54,666 bases of DNA. It comes from Candidatus Mailhella merdavium. GTDB taxonomy: Bacteria > Desulfobacterota > Desulfovibrionia > Desulfovibrionales > Desulfovibrionaceae. The notes beneath the pieces were generated by a model. It was not told where the DNA came from, did no database searches, and saw only the letters and a list, made by a program, of their open reading frames with translations. The stretch covers positions 1 to 54,666 of the forward strand of contig DWXS01000060.1 in NCBI GenBank assembly GCA_019119045.1, written 5' to 3'. Position 1 is the first letter of the stretch. Every line of letters starts with the position of its first letter. The translations under genes were made by a program, and so were the position numbers. Positions 7,943 to 16,044 of the stretch are shown here, piece by piece.

Positions 7943-9448
7943 ATGAATTTTGTGAAATCCTTCATGATGGGGATCGGCATGCTCGGACTGTGCTTTGGTT
8001 CGGCTCTTGCCGAAACGGATGTCATCCCTGTGGGAACCATCAAGTATGATCCTTCCAAGTGCTGGAACAGTTATGTAATCCTCACTCCGGACGTTCCCGG
8101 CGCCACAGCCAAGTTGATTGACCGTAACGGTAATCTGGTCAAGGAATGGGATACCAAGGGCGGTTACGGTATGCCCAATAAGGTGTATCCCGGCGGTCAT
8201 TTGCTCACCAGTCTTTATCCACACCTCTCAGAGGGGTCTCAGGATTTGAATACGGTTGCCATTCTGGATTTTGACGGCAATATCGTACGCAAATTTAACA
8301 AATGGCAGAAGCTGGAAAAGGGGGAACCCGGTCAGCCTGCTGAAGCTGACGGCACCTACTGGGCTTCCCGGCAGCATCATGATTTCCAGCTTGAAGGGTC
8401 TCCCGTCGGGTATTACGCCCCTAGTGCCAATCCCAAACTGGACGGCAAGATGCTGATTCTTGCTCACGCGAATAAAACGAATCCACGCATTAACAAGGAT
8501 GTTCTGCTGGATGATGTCATTTATATTGTGGATGCCAAGGGAGAAGTCATCTGGGAGTGGTATGCCAGCGAACATTTTTCTCAGTTCGGCTTTACGGATC
8601 CCGCAATCAACAAACTTCAGGCAATGACTCGTCGTGGGAAGAGTTTGGGCGGTGTGGACTGGCTGCACATCAACTGCGCCTCCTGGCTTGGACCGAACAA
8701 GTGGTATGACGCTGGCGACAAGCGTTTCCATCCCGACAACATCATTTGTGACAGCCGTAACTCTTCTCATTTGTTCATCATCGATCATGAAACCGGCGAC
8801 ATCGTGTGGCAGGTTGCGCCTCCCTTCGTCGGCGAAGACGCCGCACTGGCTCCGATTACCGGCGTACACGGCACGCATATGATCCCCAAGGGGCTGCCCG
8901 GCGAAGGCAATATCCTCATCTTTGACAACGGCGGAACCATGAGTAACGACCTGTATGCAGATACGCAGGCGCATTCCTGGAGCCGTGTCATTGAATTTGA
9001 TCCGATCACCAAGCATCGCGTATGGGAATATTCCGCTCCCATGATGAAGGTTTCGCCTGGTCAGTTCGGACAGCAGTTCTTCTATTCGCCCTTCATCTCC
9101 ATTGCACAGCGTCTGCCCAACGGTAACACTATGATCGACGAAGGTTCGACCGGGCGTGTGTTTGAAGTGACGCCGCGCGGTGACATCGTGTGGGAATATC
9201 GTTCCCCGTACAGCTATGTCGCCGGACTTAAGGGCGTGATTAATTATCGCGCCTACGCTGTGCCTTATGACTATGTTCCGCAGTTGAAGAAGCCCGTGGA
9301 GACCGCCGTTGTGGCTCCCGTTATCCCGAACTCCTTCATTATGCTGCCCGACGTCAACGGCAATATTCCTGATTTCAAGCCCAAGATGGACAAGCTGCCC
9401 AACGTGCAGTTTGAAGATCCCTGGGTTGCCATGCCTCCGAAGAAATAA
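7943..9448 (+). CDS. Aryl-sulfate sulfotransferase, group A
   Basis: The 501-residue protein starts at ATG 7943 behind GGGAGAG. A Sec leader (MGIGMLGLCFGSALA) is followed by ETDVIPVGTIKYDPSKCWNS. Propeller strands repeat the pattern DxxGxIVWE. Group signatures are QHHDFQLEGSPVGYYAP, GVDWLHINCASWLGPNKW, YDAGDKRFHPDNIICDSRN, GVHGTHMIPKGLPGEGNI, FDNGG, LPNGNTMIDEGSTGRVFEV and VPYDYVPQLKKP. It is very close to the gene at 14164; long segments are identical, pointing to duplication. A terminator follows at 9461. It is probably a periplasmic sulfuryl transferase acting on aromatic sulfate esters. Confidence 0.94.
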   Translation: MNFVKSFMMGIGMLGLCFGSALAETDVIPVGTIKYDPSKCWNSYVILTPDVPGATAKLIDRNGNLVKEWDTKGGYGMPNKVYPGGHLLTSLYPHLSEGSQDLNTVAILDFDGNIVRKFNKWQKLEKGEPGQPAEADGTYWASRQHHDFQLEGSPVGYYAPSANPKLDGKMLILAHANKTNPRINKDVLLDDVIYIVDAKGEVIWEWYASEHFSQFGFTDPAINKLQAMTRRGKSLGGVDWLHINCASWLGPNKWYDAGDKRFHPDNIICDSRNSSHLFIIDHETGDIVWQVAPPFVGEDAALAPITGVHGTHMIPKGLPGEGNILIFDNGGTMSNDLYADTQAHSWSRVIEFDPITKHRVWEYSAPMMKVSPGQFGQQFFYSPFISIAQRLPNGNTMIDEGSTGRVFEVTPRGDIVWEYRSPYSYVAGLKGVINYRAYAVPYDYVPQLKKPVETAVVAPVIPNSFIMLPDVNGNIPDFKPKMDKLPNVQFEDPWVAMPPKK

Positions 9449-9460
9449 TCAGAAAGTCTG

Positions 9461-9505
9461 AAAGGGCTGCCTTTCATCATCCGGATGGGAGGCAGCCCTT
9501 TGTTG
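9461..9505 (+). terminator. Rho-independent terminator after ASST at 7943
   Basis: AAAGGGCTGCCT pairs perfectly with AGGCAGCCCTTT across a 17-nt loop and is followed by GTTG. Confidence 0.75.
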
Positions 9506-9568
9506 AGCGCAGATTTGTCGCATATGTTGCGGTCGTCGGGAGAAGAAATTCCTGACGGGGAGGGGAAA

Positions 9569-10966
9569 ATGCGTTTTCTGAAGACTCTGGCACTGGGATT
9601 GGGTGCCGTCTGTTTCTGCGCGGGTTCTTCACTTGCAGTGGAAACGTTGAGTACTCCGACGGGAGTTCATGTATGGAACAAATACGGCGCGTATGACGGC
9701 TATACACTGCTGTCGCCGAACATGACCAACGATGTGTACCTCATCGATATGAAAGGTGATGTTGTCCATACCTGGCACACAGCCGGAAAACCCGGCCTGT
9801 ATGCGGAACTATTGCCCAACGGCAATCTTTTGCGCGGGATCCGCTACGATCCAAAATATGTGCCTTTCGGCGGCGTTTCCGGAGGTGTGCAGGAAATTGA
9901 CTGGGACGGAAATGTTGTCTGGGAGCATAAAATTCACGGCCCGCAGGCCAATCAGCATCATGCTTTCAGCCGCATGCCCAATGGAAATACGCTGATTGTC
10001 GCATGGCAATACAAGTCCTATGACGAGGCTGTGGCCAAAGGTCGCAAGAAGGGCACCATTCCTGCAAAGCCGGATCCCGATGCAAAGTATCAGTATGACG
10101 GACTGTGGGAAGACTATATCGTTGAAGTGGACAAGAACGGTAAAGAAGTCTGGGCCTGGCATACCTGGGATCATATCGGCAAAGGCAAGGACAAGCTTGA
10201 TATCAATTACAAGCTGCCCATCGACAATTATTATGGGGATTCCGACTGGGTACACATCAACTGTGTGACCTATATTCCGGAAACGGATCAGATCCTGTTT
10301 ACTTCGCGCAATTTCAGCGAAGTGTTCCTTGTGGACAAATCCAGCGGCAAGATTGCATTCCGCTGGGGCAACCCCACCACCTACGATTCCAAGGCCAAGA
10401 AACCCGGCTGGTGCGATGACGGCGATCAGCAACTGTTTGGTCCTCATGATGCCACATGGCTGGGCGACGGACGCATCATGCTGTTTGATAACGGCTGGAA
10501 CAGGCCGAGTGTAAATCGTTCGCGCGTGATCATTCTCAACAGCAAGACCGGCGAAGTCGAGTGGGAATACCGGGCACAGAATCCCAACGGTTTTTATTCC
10601 GCCTATCAGGGCGCGGGCCAGCTTCTGCCCAACGGTAATGTGCTGATCACCTCCACCAATACCGGACACATTTTTGAAGTGACAAAGGGCAAGAAGCCCC
10701 ATGTGGTGTGGGAATACGTCAGCCCCTGGACCCTGAAAGGCCCCGTGGCGCTGCTGGAGGATTCCCATTCCTTCGATGACCCGACCGGTCTGGAAGATAT
10801 CAACATCATGAGCAATTTCGTGCATCGCGCATTCCGCTACGGAAAGGATTATCCCGGCCTTCAGGGAAAGGATCTCTCCAGGGCTCAGACGCTCTTCCCC
10901 GGTGCGCCCAAGTGGTATGAGCTGTGGGATCAGGCCGCTATGCTCAAAGCTGCTGAACTCAAGTAA
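9569..10966 (+). CDS. Aryl-sulfate sulfotransferase, group B (divergent member)
   Basis: The start is ATG 9569, immediately after GGGGAGGGGAAA; in-frame codons further upstream overlap the preceding terminator. The 465-residue product has a Sec leader (LGLGAVCFCAGSSLAVE) and then TPTGVHVWNKYGAYDGYTLLSP. It carries group B features: QQLFGPHDATWLGDG, MLFDNGWNRPSVNRSRVI, FTSRNFSEVFLVD, DWVHINCV and LPNGNVLITSTNTGHIFEV. It lacks the YEAFxGPLG opening of the other three group B members and is intermediate between groups. The next ASST follows after 114 bp with no strong terminator between, so the two may be co-transcribed. Confidence 0.93.
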   Translation: MRFLKTLALGLGAVCFCAGSSLAVETLSTPTGVHVWNKYGAYDGYTLLSPNMTNDVYLIDMKGDVVHTWHTAGKPGLYAELLPNGNLLRGIRYDPKYVPFGGVSGGVQEIDWDGNVVWEHKIHGPQANQHHAFSRMPNGNTLIVAWQYKSYDEAVAKGRKKGTIPAKPDPDAKYQYDGLWEDYIVEVDKNGKEVWAWHTWDHIGKGKDKLDINYKLPIDNYYGDSDWVHINCVTYIPETDQILFTSRNFSEVFLVDKSSGKIAFRWGNPTTYDSKAKKPGWCDDGDQQLFGPHDATWLGDGRIMLFDNGWNRPSVNRSRVIILNSKTGEVEWEYRAQNPNGFYSAYQGAGQLLPNGNVLITSTNTGHIFEVTKGKKPHVVWEYVSPWTLKGPVALLEDSHSFDDPTGLEDINIMSNFVHRAFRYGKDYPGLQGKDLSRAQTLFPGAPKWYELWDQAAMLKAAELK

Positions 10967-11080
10967 GAGCAAGTCGATACAACCCCTGTACCGGTGGGGG
11001 CGAAATACTGCGTCATTTGGAACAGCTTTTCGATAGTCATCCGAAGCCGGGAATGTCGACTTTCAAAGAAGGGAGAGATT

Positions 11081-12523
11081 ATGAAACGCTTAATTTCCTT
11101 TGCAGCAAGTACGACTCTCGCTGTCGTGCTTGCGGCAGGAGGAGCCTCTGCCAACGAGGCATTCAGAGGGCCTCTTGGGGTTCTTACCAATGAAGCAGGT
11201 GTGACGGATGGCTATGTGCTGCTGACGCCGCAGCAGAGTAAAACAAGCTATCTTATTGATAATAAAGGTAATATTGTCAATAAATGGGAAAGCGAGTATG
11301 TCGGCTTCTGGGGTGAATTGAAGGCCGATGGGACTCTCTCACGGCACGGAGTGCTTCCTGAACTCAAAGATACCGGTCTTATTCTGTTCGGCGGCGCCGC
11401 AGGAATCATGGAAGAGTTTGACTGGAACGGCAACAAAATCTGGGAATACAAGATGTATATTCCCGGGAAGGAAGTCTCCCACCATACCTATGAAATCATG
11501 CCCAACGGTAACTATCTGCTGATTGGCTGGGAGTTCAAGAGCTATGATGAAGCCCTTGCCAAGGGAATGAAGCCGACTAAGGATCGTTATCTGTTCAAGG
11601 AAGGCTTTGTTGACGCAAAGAAGCATCTGGACGGAATCTGGCCCGATTTCCTTCGCGAGGTGGATCGCGCAACCGGAAAGACCGTCTGGGAATGGCATGT
11701 GTGGGATCACATCGGAACGGGCAAGAATCAGATTGATATCAACAAGTTCTGTACGGCCAAGGTGTACAAGGCCTATGCCGGGCCGGACTGGACCCATTTC
11801 AACGGTGTGGCTTACAATCCCGATACGGATCAGGTTGCGGTGACCTCACGCAATCTGGCGGAAGTGTACATCATCGATCGTAAGAGCGGTGACATTGTGT
11901 ACCGCTGGGGCAATCCGGCCAATTACGGAGCGGGACTGGCTCCTGCGGGCTATGCGGACGACGGCGATCAGAAGCTGTTCGGCCCCCATGCCCCCGACTG
12001 GCTGCCCAACGGAAATCTTTCCATCATCGACAACGGCGCCCGTCGTCCTTCCGAAAACTACACCCGTGCTGTCGAACTGGATCCGAAGACCAATAGAGTG
12101 GTTTGGCAGTGGACTCCCATGGCGGTAAAGGCCAACGGCAGCAATTTCTATTCCCACTATCAGGACGGTGCGCAGAAGCTGCCCAACGGCAACTGGCTGC
12201 TGACCACAAGCAATGACGGACATGTCATTGAAGTAACCAACGAGAAGAACATTGTTTGGGAACTGGCCAACCCGATCAAGGCCGATCAGATTTACCGGGC
12301 ATCCAATATTCATGGTAAGGGTGGAGACAGTATCCACAAGGCGATACGTTACCCCTCGGACTTCCCCGGATTTGCCGGCAAGAAGATGAAGAGGGAAGGA
12401 AAGCTGCCCAACTGGACATCCACGCTGGCAAAGGATGCCGTTCCTCTGCCCGTGAATGCGGAAGGCAAGCCTGAAACCGTCAAGAAGTATGTCCGCGTCG
12501 TTCCGGCGGCTCTCGAAGAATAA
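11081..12523 (+). CDS. Aryl-sulfate sulfotransferase, group B
   Basis: The ATG at 11081 is preceded by AAGGGAGAG at good spacing; upstream in-frame codons have no binding site. The 480-residue protein has a Sec leader (AASTTLAVVLAAGGASA), then NEAFRGPLGVLTNEAG and DGYVLLTPQQSKTSYLID. Motifs are EVSHHTYEIMPNGNYLL, EWHVWDHIGTGKNQIDIN, GPDWTHFNGVAYNPDTDQ, VTSRNLAEVYIID, LFGPHAPDW, IIDNGARRPSENYTRAVELD and LPNGNWLLTTSNDGHVIEV. The C-terminus carries an extra basic and Pro-rich tail (about 40 residues) not seen in the others. It is a likely periplasmic sulfuryl transferase in tandem with close paralogues on both sides. Confidence 0.94.
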   Translation: MKRLISFAASTTLAVVLAAGGASANEAFRGPLGVLTNEAGVTDGYVLLTPQQSKTSYLIDNKGNIVNKWESEYVGFWGELKADGTLSRHGVLPELKDTGLILFGGAAGIMEEFDWNGNKIWEYKMYIPGKEVSHHTYEIMPNGNYLLIGWEFKSYDEALAKGMKPTKDRYLFKEGFVDAKKHLDGIWPDFLREVDRATGKTVWEWHVWDHIGTGKNQIDINKFCTAKVYKAYAGPDWTHFNGVAYNPDTDQVAVTSRNLAEVYIIDRKSGDIVYRWGNPANYGAGLAPAGYADDGDQKLFGPHAPDWLPNGNLSIIDNGARRPSENYTRAVELDPKTNRVVWQWTPMAVKANGSNFYSHYQDGAQKLPNGNWLLTTSNDGHVIEVTNEKNIVWELANPIKADQIYRASNIHGKGGDSIHKAIRYPSDFPGFAGKKMKREGKLPNWTSTLAKDAVPLPVNAEGKPETVKKYVRVVPAALEE

Positions 12524-12562
12524 AACAGGAAAGTCCGGGACATTGTGTCTCGACAGAATACC

Positions 12563-12585
12563 GTATGGAGCCTTCGGCTCCATAC
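12563..12585 (+). terminator. Perfect 10-bp stem-loop between tandem ASST genes
   Basis: GTATGGAGCC-TTC-GGCTCCATAC is a perfect hairpin that can close with a UUCG-type loop. No T-run follows (AGCGCACAC), so it is more likely an mRNA processing or stabilising element between the genes at 11081 and 12621 than a full terminator. Confidence 0.55.
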
Positions 12586-12620
12586 AGCGCACACTCTCCA
12601 ACGCGAAAAGGATGTTGTGT

Positions 12621-14018
12621 ATGAACCGTATCTTGACTGGATGCCTGGCTCTTGCCTTTCTGGCCACCAGTGCAATGACGGCGACGGCCTATGAAGCTTT
12701 TCAGGGTCCGCTTGGTCTGTTGCAGAAGAAACAGGGCACCTATGAAGGCTATACCCTTCTGGCGCCGCAGAACTCCAAAACAACGTATCTTCTGGATATG
12801 GACGGCAAGGTTGTGAACGAATGGAAGAGCGATTACAGCTGCTTCTATGCCGAACTGCTGCCCAACGGAAACATGCTGCGTCATTCCCGCCTGCCTGATC
12901 GCAATCCCGAATTCGGCGGAGCGGCCGGTCTGCTGGAAGAATTCGACTGGAACGGCAAAAAGGTATGGGAATACAAGTGTTATACTCCCGGCAAGGAAGT
13001 GTCGCACCATACCTTTGAAGTGATGCCCAACGGCAACGTGCTGCTTCTGGTGTGGGAATATCGTTCCTATGAAGACGCCATTGCCAAGGGTCTTGATCCC
13101 AACAAGCGCGGCCGCACCCTTTTCAAGGATGGCATGAAGATCAGCAACGGCTATATGTGCAAAGGCATATGGCCCGACGTAATCCGTGAAGTCGAACACG
13201 GCACCGGCAAGACCGTCTGGGAATGGAAGGTATGGGATCATATCGGAACCACTCCGGACAAGATCGACATCAACGCCTTCTGCGACCTGGGCAACATCAT
13301 GCGCGCCCTGGCCGGGCCTGACTGGACTCACCTCAACGGCGTGGCCTATAACCCCGCAACCAATGAAATCGCCTTCACTTCCCGTAACCTCGGCGAAGTG
13401 TTCATCATCGATTACAAGAGCGACGGCGGCATCAAGTATCGCTGGGGCAACCCCGGCAACTACGGCAAGGGCGATCTTCCCTGGGGTTATGCCAAGGACG
13501 GCGATCAGAGACTGTGGGGTCCCCACGCTCCGGACTGGACGGCTGAAGGCACCCTGTCGATCATGGATAACGGCTGCTATCGTCCTTCCGGCAACTACAC
13601 CCGTGCGGTAGAACTCGATCCCAAAAAGAACGCCGTAGTCTGGCAGTGGACGCCGAAGCTGGCCAAGGCTGCCGACAGCAACTTCTATTCCGCCTTCCAG
13701 AACGGTGCGCAGAAGCTGCCCAACGGTAACTGGGTAATTACCACGTCGTCTCCCGGGCATATCATCGAAGTAACCAAGGATCATAGTATCGTATGGGAAT
13801 ATGTGAATCCCGTCGCCAAGGATAAGGCCTATGCTCTGAGCAACGGCCATGGCGGCAACGGCGATTCCGTACACAAGGCTGTGCGTTACGGCAAGGACTG
13901 GCCCGGCTTCAAGGGTAAGGACATGAGCGCCAAGCGTGATCTCATGCCTGCCGGATCTCCCAACTGGCTTGAAGTTTTCTCCAAGTGTGAAACCGTGCCC
14001 ATGCCCGGAGCCAAGTAA
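12621..14018 (+). CDS. Aryl-sulfate sulfotransferase, group B
   Basis: I chose ATG 12621, eight bases after AAAGGA; an ATG nine bases upstream abuts the binding site. The 465-residue protein has a Sec leader (LTGCLALAFLATSAMTATA) and opens with YEAFQGPLGLLQKKQG. It shares EVSHHTFEVMPNGNVLLLVW, GPDWTHLNGVAYNPATNE, FTSRNLGEVFIIDYKSDGG, KYRWGNPGNYGKGD, LWGPHAPDW, IMDNGCYRPSGNYTRAVELD and LPNGNWVITTSSPGHIIEV with the copies at 11081 and 16045. It is closest to 16045. Codon use is slightly GC-richer than in the upstream copy. The function is inferred from family only. Confidence 0.94.
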   Translation: MNRILTGCLALAFLATSAMTATAYEAFQGPLGLLQKKQGTYEGYTLLAPQNSKTTYLLDMDGKVVNEWKSDYSCFYAELLPNGNMLRHSRLPDRNPEFGGAAGLLEEFDWNGKKVWEYKCYTPGKEVSHHTFEVMPNGNVLLLVWEYRSYEDAIAKGLDPNKRGRTLFKDGMKISNGYMCKGIWPDVIREVEHGTGKTVWEWKVWDHIGTTPDKIDINAFCDLGNIMRALAGPDWTHLNGVAYNPATNEIAFTSRNLGEVFIIDYKSDGGIKYRWGNPGNYGKGDLPWGYAKDGDQRLWGPHAPDWTAEGTLSIMDNGCYRPSGNYTRAVELDPKKNAVVWQWTPKLAKAADSNFYSAFQNGAQKLPNGNWVITTSSPGHIIEVTKDHSIVWEYVNPVAKDKAYALSNGHGGNGDSVHKAVRYGKDWPGFKGKDMSAKRDLMPAGSPNWLEVFSKCETVPMPGAK

Positions 14019-14032
14019 TAAGATAATGAAGT

Positions 14033-14065
14033 AGTGTCCGGTGGGTTTACCCCGCCGGACATACT
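14033..14065 (+). terminator. Stem-loop after ASST at 12621
   Basis: GTCCGG and CCGGAC pair, extended by GGG/CCC toward a TTTA loop and by AGT/ACT outside. ATCTGCTC follows, without a T-run, so termination strength is uncertain. Confidence 0.5.
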
Positions 14066-14163
14066 ATCTGCTCGATAAGAGTTGCGATTGCGCCAGGAGA
14101 GGGAGCGTCGATGTTCCCCGCGCCGGTCGCACGCGGACAGTTAGCGCGTAAAGGATGGGTCGA

Positions 14164-15660
14164 ATGAAGCTATTGAAAACTCTTGCGATCGGAATGGGCG
14201 TAGTGTGCCTCTGTGCGGGGGCGGCGCAGGCACAGACCGATGTCATCCCTGTCGGAACCATTAAATATGATCCCTCCAAGTGCTGGAACAGTTATGTTGT
14301 CCTTTCGGGAAGTTATCCCAAACTGATTGACCGTAATGGCAATCTGGTCAAGGAATGGGACAACCGCGGGGCGGCCGGACAGCCCAACAAGGTTCTTCCC
14401 GGCGGATATCTGCTGACCTCGATTTTCCCGCCCGTCCCCGGTGGATTCCAGGATCAGAGTGCCGTGGCCATTCTGGACTGGGACAGCAACATTGTTCGCA
14501 AGTTTGATAAATGGCGCAAGGTGGAAAAGGGCGATAAAGGGCAGACCGCAGATGCGGACGGTTCCTTCTGGGCTGCCTGTCAGCATCATGACTTCCAGCT
14601 TGAAGGTTCTTCCGTCGGCTATTACGCCCCCGGCATGGAGCCGAAAAAAGACGGCAAGATGCTGATACTTGCACACAATGTTACAAAGAATCCCCGTATC
14701 AACAAGCTGGATATACTTGACGACAATATCTACATCGTTGACAGCAAGGGCGACGTGATCTGGAAGTGGTCCGCCAGCGAGCATTTTTCCCAGTTCGGAT
14801 TCACAGACGCAGCCGTCAACAAGATGCAGAGCCTGAACTGGTACGGCGGCAAGCACGGCGGTGTGGACTGGTTCCATATCAACTGTGCTTCCTGGCTCGG
14901 CCCGAATAAATGGTATGATGCCGGCGACAAGCGTTTCCATCCGGACAACATCATCTGCGACAGCCGCAATACCTCGCATCTGTTCATTATCGATCACGAA
15001 ACCGGCGATATCGTGTGGCAGGTTGCGCCTCCCTTTGTTGGGGCTGATGCCGCTCTGGCTCCGATCACCGGCGTGCATGGTACGCACATGATCCCCAAGG
15101 GACTGCCCGGAGAAGGTAATATTCTGCTCTTCGATAACGGCGGAACCATGCCTGGCGACATGTACGGCGATACGCAGGCCCATGCCTGGAGCCGCATCAT
15201 CGAGTTTGATCCGGTCACCAAGACCCGCGTATGGGAATACTCCGCGCCTGTCATGAAGATTGCCGGCGGACAGCATGGCTACAAGTTCTTCTTCTCGCCC
15301 TATATTTCCATCGCTCAACGTCTGCCCAACGGTAATACGCTGATCGATGAGGGCGCATGCAGCCGCATCTTTGAAGTGACTCCTATGGGTGAAATTGTGT
15401 GGGAATACCGTTCTCCCTATGGGTATTCTGCGGCTCAGAAGGCCAATACCACCTATCGTGCCTACGCCGTACCCTATGAATGGGTACCTCAGCTGAAGAA
15501 GCCTGTGGAAACTCCGGTGACTGCGCCGGTGGAACCCAAAAGCTTCATCATGCTGCCCGACGACAAGGGTAATATCCCCAACTTCAAGCCTGTTCTGGAC
15601 AAGAGCCCTGCGGTGCAGTTTGATGAACCCTGGGTTGTGACCCGTCCTGCCGCGAAGTAG
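14164..15660 (+). CDS. Aryl-sulfate sulfotransferase, group A
   Basis: The ATG at 14164 lies eight bases after AAGGA; the ATG at 14155 overlaps that site and is rejected. The 498-residue product has a Sec leader (LAIGMGVVCLCAGAAQA) and the group A opening QTDVIPVGTIKYDPSKCWNS. It is nearly collinear with the gene at 7943, including WLGPNKWYDAGDKRFHPDN, HLFIIDHETGDIVWQVAPP and VHGTHMIPKGLPGEGN, with main differences at 90-130 and near the C-terminus. The C-terminal strand reads GACSRIFEV. This pair flanks three group B genes, as if a block had been inserted or duplicated. A GNRA-loop hairpin follows at 15700. Confidence 0.94.
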   Translation: MKLLKTLAIGMGVVCLCAGAAQAQTDVIPVGTIKYDPSKCWNSYVVLSGSYPKLIDRNGNLVKEWDNRGAAGQPNKVLPGGYLLTSIFPPVPGGFQDQSAVAILDWDSNIVRKFDKWRKVEKGDKGQTADADGSFWAACQHHDFQLEGSSVGYYAPGMEPKKDGKMLILAHNVTKNPRINKLDILDDNIYIVDSKGDVIWKWSASEHFSQFGFTDAAVNKMQSLNWYGGKHGGVDWFHINCASWLGPNKWYDAGDKRFHPDNIICDSRNTSHLFIIDHETGDIVWQVAPPFVGADAALAPITGVHGTHMIPKGLPGEGNILLFDNGGTMPGDMYGDTQAHAWSRIIEFDPVTKTRVWEYSAPVMKIAGGQHGYKFFFSPYISIAQRLPNGNTLIDEGACSRIFEVTPMGEIVWEYRSPYGYSAAQKANTTYRAYAVPYEWVPQLKKPVETPVTAPVEPKSFIMLPDDKGNIPNFKPVLDKSPAVQFDEPWVVTRPAAK

Positions 15661-15699
15661 CGGTTCAGCGGAATCAAATATGTTCTGAACGGATATCGG

Positions 15700-15723
15700 G
15701 CGGAAGGAAGCAATTCCTTCCGC
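15700..15723 (+). terminator. Stem-loop with GCAA tetraloop after ASST at 14164
   Basis: GCGGAAGGAA-GCAA-TTCCTTCCGC is a perfect 10-bp stem with a GNRA loop, followed by TCTTGTAT. It is a plausible terminator, or a stable 3' end. Confidence 0.65.
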
Positions 15724-15852
15724 TCTTGTATATACTCCGGGCAATATGAGAATTACATTTGGTGTTTAATATTTATTTGTTTTGTAATATGGTAATATCA
15801 TTATATATATTTTTTAAAAAAAACATATAGTTAAAATCTGCGTATAGAATTG

Positions 15853-15881
15853 TCGACATTTTGTTGTAATATGATTATATA
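15853..15881 (+). promoter_or_regulatory. Possible sigma-70 promoter upstream of last ASST gene
   Basis: TCGACA, 17 bases, then TATATA, inside a strongly AT-rich stretch (about 15750-15885) that contrasts with the GC-rich surroundings. The leader to the ATG at 16045 would be about 155 nt. This suggests the last ASST gene has its own promoter. Confidence 0.4.
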
Positions 15882-16044
15882 AAAGGAAAGCCTCTGGTTC
15901 CCCGGTTGTGAAAGCTCATGGCGCTCACGGAAAAGATGACGAACTCGACATCGAGCCGAGCGCGAATTTCCGATACTGTGCTACTCCATAGGTTCAGCTG
16001 CCAGGGAATGAATGCCCTAACCTCATTTTTACAGGAGTGTTCAC

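Noticed and set aside
12480-15744. Long open frames on the minus strand across the ASST genes (for example 12480-13874 and 14170-15744)
   Set aside because: They are antisense to strong ASST coding sequence, have low-complexity composition and lack ribosome binding sites; similar mirror frames appear under most ASST copies because of biased third-codon use.
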